Shown: in pieces, positions 22,889 to 31,266 of the stretch
Layout: every line of letters begins with the position of its first letter
How positions within the stretch are numbered: the first letter of the stretch is position 1
Source of the DNA: Mycobacterium sp. IS-836
GTDB taxonomy: Bacteria > Actinomycetota > Actinomycetes > Mycobacteriales > Mycobacteriaceae
Direction of reading: 5' to 3'
NCBI RefSeq assembly: GCF_001954275.1
Contig: NZ_MBEU01000027.1
Location: 22,728 to 86,727 of the forward strand
Length of the DNA stretch: 64,000 nt
Notes under the pieces: generated by a model
What the model saw: only the letters and a program-made list of their open reading frames with translations
Told to the model about the DNA's origin: nothing
Database searches by the model: none
Translations under genes and position numbers: made by a program

Positions 22889-24031
22889 ATGGACCAGCTA
22901 TGGGCGAACCGGGCGGCCAGCTCCGAAGCCGCGATCACGCAACGACACCTGAAACGGCTGTGGGCGCTGCCGGGCACCCAGCTCGGCGTGGTGGCCTGGC
23001 CGTCGACCCGCAAGGACCGCTTGTTCGGCACCTGGCACTACTGGTGGCAGGCGCATCTGCTGGATTGCCTGGTCGATGCGCAGCTGCGGGATCCGCGGCC
23101 GCAGCGGCGGACCGAGATCAACCGCCAGGTGCGCTCGCACCGGCTGCGCAACAACTTTCGCTGGACCAACAGCTACTACGACGACATGGCGTGGCTGGCA
23201 CTCGCGCTGGAACGGGCCGCGCGGATCGCCGGCGTCGAACGCCACCGCGCGCTGCCCAAGCTCGCCGGCCAGTTCGTCAAGGCGTGGGTGCCCGAGGACG
23301 GCGGTGGCATCCCATGGCGCAAGCAGGACCAGTTCTTCAACGCGCCCGCCAACGGACCGGCGGGACTGTTCCTGGCCCGCTACTCCGACAGCCATCCGGA
23401 CGTCCTGAAACGTGCCGAGCAGATGGGCGATTGGATCGACGCCACACTGATCGACCCGGAGACGCACCTGGTGTTCGACGGCATCAAGGCCGGGTCGCTG
23501 GTACGCGCGCAGTACACCTACTGCCAGGGAGTGGTGCTCGGGCTGGAAACCGAGCTCGCGGCGCGCACCGGCGCGGAAGCCAGGGCCCGGCACCAGGCGC
23601 GCGTGCATCGCCTGGTCGCGGCCGTCGACGAGCACATGGCGGCGTCGGGCGTGCTCAAGGGCGCCGGCGGCGGGGACGGCGGGCTGTTCGCCGGCATCAC
23701 CGCCCGCTACCTCGCGCTGGTGGCCACCACGCTGCCGGGCGACTCCGCCGACGACGCGGTGGCCCGCGACACCGCACGCACCTTGGTGCTCGCCAGCGCG
23801 AAATCCGCATGGGAAAACCGGCAAACGGCGAACGGACTGCCGGTCTTCGGGGCGTTTTGGGACCGCGACGCCCAATTGCCCACCGCCGGCGGCCAGGCGG
23901 CGCAATTCGTCGCGGGCGCGGTGATGGAATCCGAGGTCGCCGAGCGCGATCTGTCGGTGCAACTGTCCGGGTGGATGCTGATGGAGGCCGCCTGTAACGT
24001 CACCGCCGTGACGGCGGCCGGCGCGACATGA
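22889..24031 (+). CDS. Glycoside hydrolase family 76-like protein (Rv0365c-like)
   Basis: 380 aa. The family's paired aspartates are visible in TNSYYDDMAWLALALER (about residues 90-106); GH76 enzymes cleave alpha-1,6-mannan. Aromatic and Gly-rich segments (FGTWHYWWQAH, QYTYCQG) fit the (alpha/alpha)6 barrel. No signal peptide is visible, so the protein looks cytoplasmic, odd for an endo-mannanase. The stop overlaps the acetoacetyl-CoA synthetase ATG by 4 nt. Mycobacterial mannans (lipomannan/LAM) are plausible substrates, which is inference. Confidence 0.8.
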   Translation: MDQLWANRAASSEAAITQRHLKRLWALPGTQLGVVAWPSTRKDRLFGTWHYWWQAHLLDCLVDAQLRDPRPQRRTEINRQVRSHRLRNNFRWTNSYYDDMAWLALALERAARIAGVERHRALPKLAGQFVKAWVPEDGGGIPWRKQDQFFNAPANGPAGLFLARYSDSHPDVLKRAEQMGDWIDATLIDPETHLVFDGIKAGSLVRAQYTYCQGVVLGLETELAARTGAEARARHQARVHRLVAAVDEHMAASGVLKGAGGGDGGLFAGITARYLALVATTLPGDSADDAVARDTARTLVLASAKSAWENRQTANGLPVFGAFWDRDAQLPTAGGQAAQFVAGAVMESEVAERDLSVQLSGWMLMEAACNVTAVTAAGAT

Positions 24032-25977
24032 CCGAACCCGGCGACTGGATCCCCGACGAGGCAACGGTTTCCGGCGCCAACATCACCCGTTTCCTGCGCT
24101 GGCTCGCCGAGACGGGACGCGGCGAGTTCGCGGACTACCACGCGCTGTGGGCGAAGTCGGTGGCCGACATCGAGTGGTTCTGGGACGCGGTCTTCACCTA
24201 CTTCGACGTCCAGGCGGCGAGCCCGCCCCGCTCGGTGCTGGGCGACCGCGCCATGCCGGGCACCGAGTGGTTTCCCGGTGCCACGCTCAACTACGCCGCC
24301 GAGGTCTTCCGCCACGCCACCGACGAGCGACCCGCCCTGATCGTCGTCGGCGAGGACGGCTCGGCCGAGTGGTCGTGGGCGCGGCTGGAGCGGGAGACGG
24401 CGGCGTTCGCGGCCTACCTGAAGGGCCTCGGCGTCCAGCCCGGCGACGCCGTCGTCGGATACCTGCCCAACGTCGCCGAGGCCGTCGTCGCCGCACTGGC
24501 CGCGGCCAGCGTGGGCGCGATCTGGGCGGTGTGCAATCAGGACCTGGCCGTGGAAGGCGTGGTCGCGAGGCTCGGTCAACTGGAGCCGGCCGTGCTGGTC
24601 GCCAGCGACGGCTCGCGCTACCACGGCAAGCGCATCGATCGCCGCGACGAGCTGGCCATGATCCGGCGCGCGCTGCCGACCCTGCGGGCCACCGTGGTGG
24701 TGCCGCGGCTCGGGCTCGACGTGGACCCCGACGGCGTGGTGCCGTGGCTCGCGGCCGTCCAAGCGGAGGCCGCCCTGGAGACGACGGCGGTTCCATTCGC
24801 GCACCCGCTGTGGGTGCTGTTCTCGTCGGGGACAACCGGCAAACCGAAGGGCATCGTGCACGGCCACGGCGGCGTGCTGCTGGAGCACCTGAAGTATCTG
24901 AGCCTGCAGCTGGACCTGCACCCCGGCGACCGGTACCTGTGGTACTCATCGACCAGCTGGGCGATGTGGAACATTCAGCTGTCCGGTCTGCTGGTCGACA
25001 CCACCATCGTGCTCTACGACGGCAGCCCGACCCACCCGACGACCGACGGCCTCTGGCGGGTCGCCGCCCAGGCCGGTGTCACGTTCCTGGGCACCGGGGC
25101 GGGCTACGTGTTGGCCTGCGCCAAGGAAAAGCTGAAACCCGGTGCGTCGTATCCGCTGGACGCGCTGCGCGCGGTGGGTTCCACGGGTTCACCGCTGCCC
25201 GCCACCGGATTCCGTTGGGTACAAGAGGGACTCGGCCGGTGCGTTCCGGTGATCTCGATGAGTGGTGGCACCGACGTGTGCACGGCGTTCCTCGGCGGTT
25301 GCCCGATTCTGCCGGTGGTAGCAGGCGAGCTGTCGTGCATCTGCCTGGGCGCGGCCGTCGAATCATGGTCGGCCGACGGACGCCCGGTCATCGGGGAAGA
25401 GGGCGAACTCGTGCTCACGCAGCCGATGCCGTCGATGCCGGTCTTTTTCTGGAACGACGACGACGGCAGCCGCTACCGCGCCGCCTACTTCGATAAGTAC
25501 CCGGGCGTGTGGTGTCACGGCGACTGGATCACCATCACCGACCGGGGATCCGTTGTGGTGCATGGCCGTTCGGATGCCACCCTCAATCGGCTCGGTGTTC
25601 GGATGGGCAGCACCGAGATCTACAGCGCGGTGGAGGGCCTGCCCGAGGTGCGTGATTGCCTGGTGGTCGGCGTCGAGCAGGACGACGGCGGCTACTGGAT
25701 GCCGCTGTTCGTGGACCTGACGGACGGTGTCGAACTCGACGAGGAGCTGAAGTCGCGCATCGTCGCCGAAATCCGTCGGCACGCCTCGCCGCGGCACGTA
25801 CCGGATGCCGTCCTCGCGGTTGCGGGTATCCCGCGGACGCTGACCGGCAAACGCTTGGAAATCCCGATCAAACGGATCCTGCTCGGGGCGGCACCGGGTG
25901 AGGCCGTGCAACGCAGTTCGGTCGACAGGCCGGAACTGCTAGACGCTTTCGTTGCGTACCGGCGAAGTCGGGTCTGA
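24028..25977 (+). CDS. Acetoacetyl-CoA synthetase
   Basis: 649 aa, the usual length for acetoacetate-CoA ligases. The ATP/AMP-binding P-loop LFSSGTTGKPKGIVHGHGG is intact. STSWAMWNIQLSGLL and the C-terminal RTLTGKRLEIPIKR with the catalytic Lys mark the ACS/AacS branch of adenylate-forming enzymes. It activates acetoacetate with ATP and CoA for lipid synthesis or ketone use. The ATG overlaps the GH76 stop. Its 3' end overlaps the convergent DedA gene by 39 bp. Confidence 0.9.
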   Translation: MTEPGDWIPDEATVSGANITRFLRWLAETGRGEFADYHALWAKSVADIEWFWDAVFTYFDVQAASPPRSVLGDRAMPGTEWFPGATLNYAAEVFRHATDERPALIVVGEDGSAEWSWARLERETAAFAAYLKGLGVQPGDAVVGYLPNVAEAVVAALAAASVGAIWAVCNQDLAVEGVVARLGQLEPAVLVASDGSRYHGKRIDRRDELAMIRRALPTLRATVVVPRLGLDVDPDGVVPWLAAVQAEAALETTAVPFAHPLWVLFSSGTTGKPKGIVHGHGGVLLEHLKYLSLQLDLHPGDRYLWYSSTSWAMWNIQLSGLLVDTTIVLYDGSPTHPTTDGLWRVAAQAGVTFLGTGAGYVLACAKEKLKPGASYPLDALRAVGSTGSPLPATGFRWVQEGLGRCVPVISMSGGTDVCTAFLGGCPILPVVAGELSCICLGAAVESWSADGRPVIGEEGELVLTQPMPSMPVFFWNDDDGSRYRAAYFDKYPGVWCHGDWITITDRGSVVVHGRSDATLNRLGVRMGSTEIYSAVEGLPEVRDCLVVGVEQDDGGYWMPLFVDLTDGVELDEELKSRIVAEIRRHASPRHVPDAVLAVAGIPRTLTGKRLEIPIKRILLGAAPGEAVQRSSVDRPELLDAFVAYRRSRV

Positions 25978-26655
25978 CTCGGGCTCCTGCTCGGCTGCGG
26001 GCTGCGTGGTCGAGCGGCGGCGCCCCCGGTAGCCGCGCCACGCGGCGATGAACGCCGGCATCAGCGACACGAACAGGATCGCCAGGATGATCTTTTCCAG
26101 GTTCTGGTGGACGAACGGCACGGTGCCCAGGAAGTAGCCCGCCAGCGTCGCGCCGCCGCCCCAGGCGATGCCGCCGACGATGTCGAACCCGAGGAACACC
26201 GGGTAGCGCATGTACGACACCCCGGCGACCACCGGCACGAACGTCCGCACGAACGGCGCGAAGCGGGCCAGGATGATCGCCCACGGCCCGTACTTCTCGA
26301 AGAACGCGTGCGACTCCGTCACGTAATGCTTCTTGAAGAACCGGGAGTCTTCCTTCTTGAACAGCGCCGGCCCGATCCGTCGCCCGATGAAGTATCCGGT
26401 CTGATCGCCCAGGATCGCTACCAGCGCGACGGCGGGCGCCAGCACCCAGATGCTGGCGGGCGGGTTCGGGTGCGCGGCCAGCAGCCCGCCGGTGAACAAC
26501 AGCGATTCCCCGGGCAGCAGCGGAAACAGCAATCCGGTCTCGATGAAGACGATGATCAGGATCCCGGGCAGCACCGCGGACCCGAAGACGCCGTTGGCGC
26601 CCAGCCAGTACATCGGGTCGAGGATGTCCGGCAGGGCCGTGACGGCGGTGTGCAT
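25939..26655 (-). CDS. DedA/VTT-domain membrane protein (Rv0364-like)
   Basis: 238 aa from ATG 26655. It has several membrane helices and the DedA signature ETGLLFPLLPGESLLFTGG, with GYFIGRRIGP and ILARFAPFVRTFVPVVAG. DedA proteins are polytopic inner-membrane proteins; some flip phospholipids or undecaprenyl phosphate. It is divergent from fba with a 73-bp gap and convergent with the AacS gene. In H37Rv Rv0364 also adjoins fba. Confidence 0.88.
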   Translation of the reverse strand: MHTAVTALPDILDPMYWLGANGVFGSAVLPGILIIVFIETGLLFPLLPGESLLFTGGLLAAHPNPPASIWVLAPAVALVAILGDQTGYFIGRRIGPALFKKEDSRFFKKHYVTESHAFFEKYGPWAIILARFAPFVRTFVPVVAGVSYMRYPVFLGFDIVGGIAWGGGATLAGYFLGTVPFVHQNLEKIILAILFVSLMPAFIAAWRGYRGRRRSTTQPAAEQEPESDPTSPVRNESV

Positions 26656-26728
26656 GGTGGTTCAACATACCGTCGTTGCCTTGCGGGCCGGGAAACAACG
26701 CCCGACGCCTGGTTGCGATACTTACCGC

Positions 26729-27760
26729 ATGCCTATCGCAACGCCCGAGGTCTACGCCGAGATGCTGGGCCGTGCCAAGGAGAACTCGTACGCTTTCCCG
26801 GCCATCAACTGCACCTCCTCGGAGACCGTCAACGCTGCCATCAAAGGCTTCGCCGACGCGGGCAGTGACGGCATCATCCAGTTCTCCACCGGCGGCGCGG
26901 AGTTCGCGTCGGGGCTCGGGGTGAAAGACATGGTCAGCGGCGCGGTGGCGCTGGCCAAGTTCACCCGCAGCATCGCGGCCAAATACCCGATCAACGTCGC
27001 GCTGCACACCGATCACTGCCCGAAGGACAAGCTGGACACGTACGTGCGGCCGCTGCTGGCGATCTCGGCCAAGCGGGTGGCCGCCGGCAAGGACCCGCTC
27101 TTCCAGTCCCACATGTGGGACGGCTCCGCGGTGCCGATCGACGAGAACCTGGACATCGCGCAGGGGCTGCTCAAAGAGGCCGCGGCCGCCAAGATCATCC
27201 TCGAGATCGAGATCGGCGTGGTCGGCGGCGAAGAGGACGGTGTGGCCAACGAGATCAACGACAAGCTCTACACCACCCCGGACGACTTCGAGAAGACCAT
27301 CGACGCGCTGGGCCACGGCGAGCACGGCAAGTACCTGCTGGCCGCGACCTTCGGCAATGTGCACGGCGTGTACAAGCCCGGCAACGTCAAGCTCCGCCCC
27401 GACATCCTGGCCCAGGGGCAGCAAGTGGCGGCGGCCAAGCTCGGGTTGTCAGCGGACGCCAAGCCGTTCGACTTCGTGTTCCACGGCGGCTCGGGCTCGG
27501 AGAAGTCGGAGATCGTGGAGGCGCTGCGCTACGGCGTGGTGAAGATGAACGTCGACACCGACACCCAGTACGCGTTCACCCGCCCGATCGCCGGCCACAT
27601 GTTCACCAACTACGACGGCGTCCTCAAGGTCGACGGCGAAGTGGGCAGCAAGAAGGTCTACGACCCGCGCAGCTACCTCAAGAAGGCCGAAGCCGCGATG
27701 ACCGAGCGCGTCATCGAGGCCTGCAACGACCTTCATTGCGCCGGGAAGTCGGTCAGCTAG
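26729..27760 (+). CDS. fba: Class II fructose-bisphosphate aldolase
   Basis: 343 aa from ATG 26729 (MPIATPEVYAEMLG), as in the known mycobacterial Fba; an open frame continues upstream but lacks similarity. Zinc ligands are seen in HTDHCP and GNVHGVYKPG, and FHGGSGSEKSEI holds another metal and phosphate site. It cleaves fructose-1,6-bisphosphate to triose phosphates and runs in reverse for gluconeogenesis. GATACT (26717-26722) lies 6 nt before the ATG with no ribosome site, indicating a leaderless message. Two hairpin repeats follow the stop. Confidence 0.97.
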   Translation: MPIATPEVYAEMLGRAKENSYAFPAINCTSSETVNAAIKGFADAGSDGIIQFSTGGAEFASGLGVKDMVSGAVALAKFTRSIAAKYPINVALHTDHCPKDKLDTYVRPLLAISAKRVAAGKDPLFQSHMWDGSAVPIDENLDIAQGLLKEAAAAKIILEIEIGVVGGEEDGVANEINDKLYTTPDDFEKTIDALGHGEHGKYLLAATFGNVHGVYKPGNVKLRPDILAQGQQVAAAKLGLSADAKPFDFVFHGGSGSEKSEIVEALRYGVVKMNVDTDTQYAFTRPIAGHMFTNYDGVLKVDGEVGSKKVYDPRSYLKKAEAAMTERVIEACNDLHCAGKSVS

Positions 27761-27777
27761 CCGGCCGCCGCGGCCTG

Positions 27778-27837
27778 CGAACGTGCGGCTGGCCGCACAC
27801 TCGGCACCGAACGTGCGGCTGGCCGCACGCTCGGCAC
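27778..27837. repeat. Two tandem 30-bp repeats, each with a GTGCGGC/GCCGCAC hairpin
   Basis: Units 27778-27807 and 27808-27837 differ at one base (A/G at 27799/27829). Each carries GTGCGGC-TG-GCCGCAC. They fill the 80-bp gap between convergent fba and the Rv0361-like gene, so they may end transcription from both sides, although no T-tract follows. They resemble dispersed mycobacterial intergenic repeats. Confidence 0.75.
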
Positions 27838-27840
27838 GCG

Positions 27841-28701
27841 CTAGCCGCTGGGGGACTGGCAGATCTCCCACTTGTCGTCGCGGTATTGCAGGTCCAGGCT
27901 GCGGGTCGAGCGCACCTGCGGGTCGTAGGCCATGAACGTGGTGACGTTCGCCTCGGCGTGTTGGCCGTTGACGACCACCTGGTCGATGCTGGCGATCACC
28001 GGATATTGCTTGGCCGCCGAGACGCGCTGATAGGTCTCGGCCCACGCGTGCTCGTCGTAATCCACATACCCGTCGCGGGTGGTGCCGCACGTGATGCTGC
28101 GCAGCGCCGTCAGATCGCCCCGCTGCACCGCGACGTCGAACTCCTGGATGGTGTGGCGGACCTGATCCTCCGGCGAGACCTTCAGGTGCTTGCTGCGGGT
28201 CAGCAGCACCGTGCCCAGGATCGCGATCGCCGCCAGCGCCAACACCACGACGATCAGCGCCAGCACCAATCCCCAGTTGAATTGCCTTGATGTCCGGACC
28301 TTTTCCCCGTCACGAGGTGGAATCGATTGTGGTACAGCCGATTTCGGCGGCATGCCGGCGGGGGGCGTTGTCACCGGAGTGGTCGGCGGCGATGCGAAGA
28401 CCTCGGTGGCCGGCTCGGGGGTGGTGGCGATGATCGCCGTCTCTTTCGCGTCGAATCCCGGTGCGGTGAAACGACGTTCGCGCTGCTGCCCCTCCGGATT
28501 CTCCGGATCGCCGGCCGGCTCGGGTTTGTTGATCACCACGGTCTCGGTCTCGGCGTCGTTGGGAATCAGGGGCTGGCCCTCGGGTTGCTCTTCGCCGGAC
28601 TCGGCGGCCCGCTCGTCGGCCGGGTCGCTCCGGGATTCCGGCGGCTCGGACCCAGGCCGGTTCGGCGCGCCGCCGCGGTCGGGCTCGGGTGCGTTGGGCA
28701 T
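27841..28701 (-). CDS. Single-pass membrane protein with NTF2-like exterior domain (Rv0361-like)
   Basis: 286 aa from ATG 28701. The first ~140 residues are disordered, acidic and Pro-rich. One membrane helix follows (LVLALIVVVLALAAIAILGTV, about 155-175), then an exported ~110-residue domain with one Cys pair (TCGTTRDGY, ICQSPSG) of the DUF4878/NTF2-like type. TATTCT on the minus strand (28713-28708) ends 6 nt before the ATG, so the message is probably leaderless. Much longer open frames continue upstream, but they run antisense through two real genes. The function is unknown. Confidence 0.82.
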   Translation of the reverse strand: MPNAPEPDRGGAPNRPGSEPPESRSDPADERAAESGEEQPEGQPLIPNDAETETVVINKPEPAGDPENPEGQQRERRFTAPGFDAKETAIIATTPEPATEVFASPPTTPVTTPPAGMPPKSAVPQSIPPRDGEKVRTSRQFNWGLVLALIVVVLALAAIAILGTVLLTRSKHLKVSPEDQVRHTIQEFDVAVQRGDLTALRSITCGTTRDGYVDYDEHAWAETYQRVSAAKQYPVIASIDQVVVNGQHAEANVTTFMAYDPQVRSTRSLDLQYRDDKWEICQSPSG

Positions 28702-28719
28702 GACGGCAGAATAGACGAC

Positions 28720-29133
28720 ATGACGCCGATGGGTGATCTTCTGGGACCTGATCCAATTCTGTTGCCTCCTGACAGCGATGCCGAGGCCGCGCTGCTCGCC
28801 AAGGAGAACCCGGGCATCGTCGCCGCCGCGCATCCGTCGGCGTCGGTGGCCTGGGCGGCGCTGGCCGAGGAGGCGCTGGCGGACGACAAGGCGATCACGG
28901 CCTACGCGTATGCGCGCACGGGTTATCACCGGGGCCTGGATCAGCTGCGCCGCAACGGCTGGAAGGGTTTCGGGCCGGTGCCGTATTCGCACGAGCCCAA
29001 CCGGGGCTTCCTGCGGTGTGTGGCGGCGCTGGCGCGGGCCGCCGACGCGATCGGCGAGACCGACGAGTACGCGCGTTGCCTGGATCTGCTCGACGACTGC
29101 GATCCCACCGCCCGCCCGGCGCTCGGGCTCTAG
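28720..29133 (+). CDS. DUF3151 protein (Rv0360c-like)
   Basis: 137 aa from ATG 28720. It has the conserved DUF3151 core (AAAHPSASVAWAALAEEAL, then AYAYARTGYHRGLDQLRRNGWKG and PYSHEPNRGFLRC). It is a soluble, helical actinobacterial protein of unknown function. Its start is 18 bp from the start of the divergent Rv0361-like gene, so the two promoters overlap. Its stop overlaps the convergent CDF gene by 4 bp. Confidence 0.87.
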   Translation: MTPMGDLLGPDPILLPPDSDAEAALLAKENPGIVAAAHPSASVAWAALAEEALADDKAITAYAYARTGYHRGLDQLRRNGWKGFGPVPYSHEPNRGFLRCVAALARAADAIGETDEYARCLDLLDDCDPTARPALGL

Positions 29134-30029
29134 CAGCCCTCCGAACAGTCGCCGTTGCCGCCCGGACAGTCGATCTGAACCGTGGCGTGGCGCAGCCCGC
29201 GCGCGGACAACACCTCCCGCGCGTCCTGCAGCACCCGCGCGGAGTCGGCGGTGCTGGTCAAGTGCGCCGTGCACATGTCCTTGCCGGGCGAAAGCGTCCA
29301 CACGTGCAGGTCGTGCACCTCGGTCACGCCGTCGACGGCGTGCAGGGCCGAACGCAGCTCCTCGACGTCGATGTGGACCGGCGATGATTCGGACAGGATC
29401 CGGAGCGCGTCGCGGGCCAGGGAGATGGCCCGGGGCAGCACCCAGAGCGCGACCAACACGGCGACCACCACGTCGGCGTACGGCCAGTGTGTGGTGACGG
29501 TGACGACGCCGGCGATCAGGACGCCCACGCTGCCGACCGTGTCGGCGACGACCTCCATGTAGGCGCCCTGCACGGCCAGGCTCTGCGACGAGTGGGACCG
29601 AAGCAGTAGCGCCACGACGAAGTTGGCGGCGAGGCCGGCCAGCGCGACCACAATCATCGGCACGCCGGGGATCGACGGCGCGTCCCGGAGCCGCCGGATG
29701 GCCTCCCACAGGATGAACAGGGCGACCCCGATCAGCAGGCCTGCGTTGGCGACCGCGGTGAACACCTCGGCGCGATGCCAGCCGTAGGTGCGTGCGGGCG
29801 ACGAACTGCCGCGCCGGGCCAGCATGACGGCGGCCAAGCCCATGAACACCGCCACGACGTCGGTGAGCATGTGGCCGGCGTCGGCCAGCAACGCGATCGA
29901 ATTGATCAGCAGCGACGTCGTCAACTCCACGACGAAGAAGGCCGCCAGAATCGCGGCGGCCATGATCATGCGGGGGATCATCCGGGACGCGTCGGCCTCG
30001 GCGGGGGTGTGGTTGTGGCCGGCGCCCAT
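29130..30029 (-). CDS. Cation diffusion facilitator (ZitB-like) with altered metal site and Cys tail
   Basis: 299 aa from ATG 30029 (TTG 30038 would add three residues but falls in the palindrome). It has six membrane helices and the CDF C-terminal domain. Helix 2 keeps the metal pair in ADAGHMLTD, but helix 5 reads AYMEVVAD, with Glu where zinc CDFs have His. An N-terminal GHNH and a C-terminal CPGGNGDCSEGC could also bind metal. It should export Zn, Co, Mn or a similar divalent metal. A 14-bp-arm palindrome lies directly upstream. It follows the S2P-like protease gene on the same strand. Confidence 0.88.
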   Translation of the reverse strand: MGAGHNHTPAEADASRMIPRMIMAAAILAAFFVVELTTSLLINSIALLADAGHMLTDVVAVFMGLAAVMLARRGSSSPARTYGWHRAEVFTAVANAGLLIGVALFILWEAIRRLRDAPSIPGVPMIVVALAGLAANFVVALLLRSHSSQSLAVQGAYMEVVADTVGSVGVLIAGVVTVTTHWPYADVVVAVLVALWVLPRAISLARDALRILSESSPVHIDVEELRSALHAVDGVTEVHDLHVWTLSPGKDMCTAHLTSTADSARVLQDAREVLSARGLRHATVQIDCPGGNGDCSEGC

Positions 30030-30033
30030 GGAG

Positions 30034-30065
30034 TGCAATATATGCGCGTTAGCGCATATATTGCA
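30034..30065. promoter_or_regulatory. 32-bp palindrome, putative metal-sensor (ArsR/SmtB-type) operator
   Basis: TGCAATATATGCGC (30034-30047), GTTA, GCGCATATATTGCA (30052-30065): 14-bp perfect arms. It starts 4 bp upstream of the CDF ATG and its core is AT-rich in a GC-rich genome. This resembles the interrupted ATAT-containing palindromes bound by ArsR/SmtB metal sensors. No such regulator gene is in the window. Confidence 0.6.
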
Positions 30066-30069
30066 AGGG

Positions 30070-30849
30070 TCAGAACCAGCGGCTCCAGAACCGGGTGAGG
30101 GAGTTGCCGGCGCCCGCCAGCATGTGAGGCACGCCCGAGAGATCGAAGAGCCAACCCACGATCCCGAAGAGCCATTGGTTCAACACCGGCGCCAGGAGCA
30201 CGAACAGCAGGATGAAGATTCCCCACTGCTTGGCGGGTGCCACCGCGCGCTGGGTCTCGGGGCTCAGGTGTGGCTCCAGGGCGTCGTAGCCGTCCAGGCC
30301 CGGGATCGGCAGCAGGTTCAGCACGACGGCCATGATCTGGAGGAAGCCCAGAAACGCGACGCCGGCCCACAGCACCACATGGTTCGGGTCCAAGAACAAG
30401 CGGGTCAGCGTCAGCAGCAGGATCGCCAGCAGCAGGTTGGCCGCCGGGCCCGCCAGGCTGACCAGGGTACGGCGGGTGGGCGTCATGAACCCCGTCCGCA
30501 AATACACCGCGGCGCCCGGCAGGCCGATGCCGCCCAGGGCGATGAACACCATCGGCAACAGCAGCGACAGCCCGGGATGGCTGTAGCGCCGCGGATCCAG
30601 TGTCAGGTAGCCGCGCACGGCGGCGTCGTGGTCGCCGAAGCGCCAGGCGGTCAGCGCGTGCCCGAATTCGTGCAGGCACAACGACACCAGCCAGCCGGCG
30701 ATCACAAAGGTGAAAACCCCGGCGTAGGCCAGCGGCCGCACGGTCGCCCCGGCCAGCCAGGCGAGCACGCCGCCGACCGCGGTCAATCCGAGCAGGGCCA
30801 AGAAGATCGGGCTGGGGCGCACCGATTCGTGCACCCTGGAAAAGCTCAC
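30070..30849 (-). CDS. Site-2-protease-like M50 metallopeptidase (Rv0359-like)
   Basis: 259 aa from GTG 30849. It has multiple membrane helices with the zinc motif HEFGH (SLCLHEFGHALTAW, about residues 62-75) and the second metal motif LLPIPGLDGYDAL (about residue 178). Both catalytic parts are present and there is no PDZ domain, so it is a compact S2P. Such proteases cleave membrane-spanning substrates such as anti-sigma factors; the substrate here is unknown. The CDF gene follows 40 bp downstream. Confidence 0.88.
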   Translation of the reverse strand: MSFSRVHESVRPSPIFLALLGLTAVGGVLAWLAGATVRPLAYAGVFTFVIAGWLVSLCLHEFGHALTAWRFGDHDAAVRGYLTLDPRRYSHPGLSLLLPMVFIALGGIGLPGAAVYLRTGFMTPTRRTLVSLAGPAANLLLAILLLTLTRLFLDPNHVVLWAGVAFLGFLQIMAVVLNLLPIPGLDGYDALEPHLSPETQRAVAPAKQWGIFILLFVLLAPVLNQWLFGIVGWLFDLSGVPHMLAGAGNSLTRFWSRWF

Positions 30850-30858
30850 CGATCGAAA

Positions 30859-31233
30859 CTACCGGACCACCACGCGCCGCCGCTGTGGGCGCAACGCCCA
30901 GGAGGCCACGGTGAGCCCCACGAGAATGACGGGACCCACCAGCGTTTTGGCGTCATCGCCCGCCCAGATGTGCGAGGCCGTCGCGCCGAGGTAGACGAAC
31001 ATCAGGCCCGCGTACGCCCATTCCTTCACCAGGGGCAGGCGCGGCGCCAGCAGTGCGATGCCGGCCGCCACGTAGCAGACGCCGAGGATCGTCATGAAGT
31101 ACGGCGGATATCCCAGATGTGTCACGACGCCCTTGAACGGTTGCAGGCGTAAGGCGCCCATCACCCCACCCACGAAACATTCGGCGGCGAGCGGGCCGGT
31201 CGTCAACCAATAGGCGACGTTGATACGCGTCAT
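30859..31233 (-). CDS. DoxX-like small membrane protein
   Basis: 124 aa from ATG 31233 with four hydrophobic segments. The pattern (AAECFVGGVMGALRLQPF, HLGYPPYFMTILGVCYVAAG, WAYAGLMFVYLGATASHI) matches the DoxX-like/DUF4267 group. It lies 9 bp upstream of the S2P gene and probably shares its transcript. I do not recall a counterpart at this locus in H37Rv. The function is unknown. Confidence 0.8.
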   Translation of the reverse strand: MTRINVAYWLTTGPLAAECFVGGVMGALRLQPFKGVVTHLGYPPYFMTILGVCYVAAGIALLAPRLPLVKEWAYAGLMFVYLGATASHIWAGDDAKTLVGPVILVGLTVASWALRPQRRRVVVR

Positions 31234-31266
31234 AAAACATCGACACCGCGCGAGCCCGAAATGTGA

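Noticed and set aside
28702..29709. Upstream extension of the Rv0361-like gene to a 622-codon protein
   Set aside because: The extension runs antisense through the DUF3151 gene and in another frame through the CDF gene; the ATG at 28701 has its own leaderless -10.
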